A stretch of DNA of 64,000 bases from G963664115 sp965263045 (lineage in GTDB: Bacteria > Acidobacteriota > Terriglobia > 20CM-2-55-15): NCBI GenBank assembly GCA_965263045.1, contig CBDHGK010000041.1, positions 992,001 through 1,056,000 on the forward strand. Direction: 5' to 3'. Positions within the stretch are counted from its first letter, which is position 1. Every line of letters begins with the position of its first letter. Under the pieces are notes generated by a model. That model worked only from the letters and a program-made list of their open reading frames with translations. It ran no database searches and had not been told where the DNA came from. Shown piece after piece: positions 62,653-64,000 of the stretch. A program made the position numbers and the translations under genes.

Positions 62653-63462
62653 TAGGGCCGCATCTATGGCGATGAATGAGACGTTGCCTTGGTATACACC
62701 GCCAGCTGTGCCCGTCGGGATGGCCAACCGCAGGTCCATGGATTCAAGGGCATTAGCTCCAGGTCCGAGGTCCAGATTCTTGATAGCAGGTGTCGAACTC
62801 ACCGGCGTGTAGCCACCAATAGCCGAGCCGTATTCTAGATTCGAGACGGGAATAGAATTGCCCTGACCGTCCGCAAGGTCAGAGCCCGAGATGAGGATAT
62901 CCAGGGTAACGTTGCCGACATTTTGGATAGTGATGGTGGTCGGAGAGCTTGTTGCGCCGGGTAGCAAGGTACCGAATCCGATGTTACTTTCCAGTATACC
63001 CACCCCAAGTAGGGCACCGTAGCTGAAGTTGTCTGAACCGGTATCGGTTGCTGAACTGCTGTCAGTTACTTCAGTCTGGACCGAATAAACGCCTGGTTCA
63101 TCGTAGAAGTTCATGACAAACGTCAAGGCGTATCTCAGAGTGTTGGGATCGATCACCGTAGTCAGTTCGGATATTGGGCCTATGGGATTCGGGAGGCCTG
63201 TGGGCGAGACAAGGGAGTAGTTCACGGATGCGATGTCGCCGAAACCATCGAAATCAGTCACCAAGAACTCAAAGCCGACTTGGCTTATACCGCCCAACGT
63301 TGGGTCAATATTCCCACTGGACAGCTGAAAACCCGAGACAATTGGTATCGAGTTTCCTGAGGCAACGCCCGGCGCTGACAGGAGTACACACAGAGCGAAA
63401 AACATTAAGACAAGTCTTTTCACACTGAACGCCTTGAGTTGAGTCATCGGGGCGGTGCTCAC

Positions 63463-64000
63463 CTATTCGTCGTTTCGGGGATTGATACCAACCGCGTGGT
63501 CTTTTGTCAACGAAGAACTCGCACGAAGAACTCGCACGGTCAATTGAAGAGGCGGCGACATCGCTTGTAGGAACCGAGGCAACACGGGGAGCGTTTGGAG
63601 CGTTGTTCCGTCCCTTGCCAAGGGGTAGCCTGCTGCAGTCCGGCCGCCTGACACCGCCGCGTCTCTTCAGCAATTCGAGCTCGGTTTGCAGAGCGGGCTG
63701 GTCGAGCGTGGACGGGTCCGCATGCCCAACAAGTCGTGCCCGTAAACGAACTCATGGAGGATTAGTCGCCATCAGTCGTCAAGTGTTTTTGAATGAGCAT
63801 CATCAACGGCCAAAAGCCGACATCCTGGGAAGGGCCATCGTGGGCGAGAGGCTTCTGACCGACCCTTGTCAATAGGGTGTGATTCGGAGAGGGGGTCCCA
63901 AGCGGTCTCTACCCACACCGCAAAAACGAAGCGTGGATCATTACGCCCTGAGTTCTGTAAGTGACTCATCCGGTTCCGCTAGCGCCACTATCCCCGGTCT
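63463..64000. other. Region upstream of the PEP-CTERM gene
   Basis: About 540 bases to the window end. No gene supported. A short minus-strand stretch near 63650-63745 reads RLRARLVGHADPSTLDQPAL and may be a trace of a decayed gene. The start of the PEP-CTERM gene, and so its promoter, must lie in 63463-63600. Confidence 0.4.

Larger units (their letters stand above)
61245..63462 (-). pseudogene. PEP-CTERM protein gene split by an IS630 insertion
   Basis: The N-terminal part (63462 to 62653) has a signal peptide (RLVLMFFALCVLLSAPGVAS) and a strand-rich body with a domain of the choice-of-anchor type (VGILESNIGFGTLLPGATSS). It breaks at DAAL. The same frame resumes beyond the IS630 as LGTGPDPVKLVTVTIPSTS, then VPEPTTLLLLSIGLAGLVVS and Arg-rich residues, the PEP-CTERM exosortase sorting signal. 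Joining the halves at the TA target restores one frame. About 38 residues follow the usual end of the signal, perhaps because an earlier stop was lost. A surface or biofilm-matrix role is inferred. Confidence 0.9.

Noticed and set aside
45807..63462. One large composite transposon
   Set aside because: The elements belong to different families with separate ends and target duplications; no matching pair of flanking copies was found.
63540..63755. Small frames upstream of the PEP-CTERM gene
   Set aside because: One short stretch looks protein-like but has a stop just upstream and no intact neighbour frame, so it is at most a trace.

Overview
The window is a chromosomal segment of a Gram-negative, GC-rich bacterium. 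The evidence is an LpxL-like acyltransferase, OmpA-type and BepA-like envelope proteins, a PEP-CTERM protein gene and many exported proteins. The gene mix (DUF4301, GMC/subunit-3 oxidoreductase, small exported families next to an MBL-fold protein, AMP-ligase/ACP/PlsC fusion) would fit an Acidobacteriota-like genome or an environmental proteobacterium. I cannot decide between them from sequence alone.

Region 1 (1-3.6 kb) holds a minus-strand operon of a coiled-coil protein, a membrane-tethered OmpA-domain protein and a Rab-like small GTPase, followed by a plus-strand tRNA-Val. Region 2 (3.5-12.6 kb) looks like an island inserted at that tRNA. A 46-bp copy of the tRNA 3' part recurs at 12543 in direct orientation. 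Between the copies lie a DoxX fusion, two sulfotransferases, a lipid A-type acyltransferase, a Wzx-like flippase and an acyl-CoA ligase, so the cargo looks like cell-surface glycoconjugate modification.

Region 3 (12.6-45.8 kb) is housekeeping or lineage-specific chromosome: a DUF4301/cupin pair, a PQQ-type propeller, a Tat-exported GMC dehydrogenase pair, a class III adenylyl cyclase fused to a degenerate HD-GYP domain, HupE and hydrolase genes, a NatA/NatB-type ABC exporter with a CPBP protease fusion, a glycosyltransferase, a duplicated exported-protein family around an MBL-fold protein, a DCC protein, pterin dehydratase, an EAL/HDOD regulator, an AMP-ligase/ACP/PlsC fusion and an M48 protease.

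Region 4 (45.8-63.5 kb) is dense in mobile DNA: IS1380, an IS1182 remnant, a complete IS21, an IS630 remnant, a serine recombinase, an IS91 unit with its own tyrosine recombinase, an IS66 with a clean 8-bp target duplication, and an IS630 that split a PEP-CTERM gene. Between them, at 51.8-54.9 kb, is a small lower-GC cassette: a helical protein with a phosphoribosyltransferase-like protein, a zinc-ribbon protein with a HEPN-like protein, and a nuclease-fold-like protein. It resembles an uncharacterised defence or conflict module.

A family of long palindromic elements (three whole copies at 6610, 23078 and 25499, and one cut by the window start) is scattered between genes. Within each copy the outer arms pair almost perfectly, yet arm sequence differs between copies. 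These elements and the 51.8-54.9 kb cassette are the best candidates for something undescribed.
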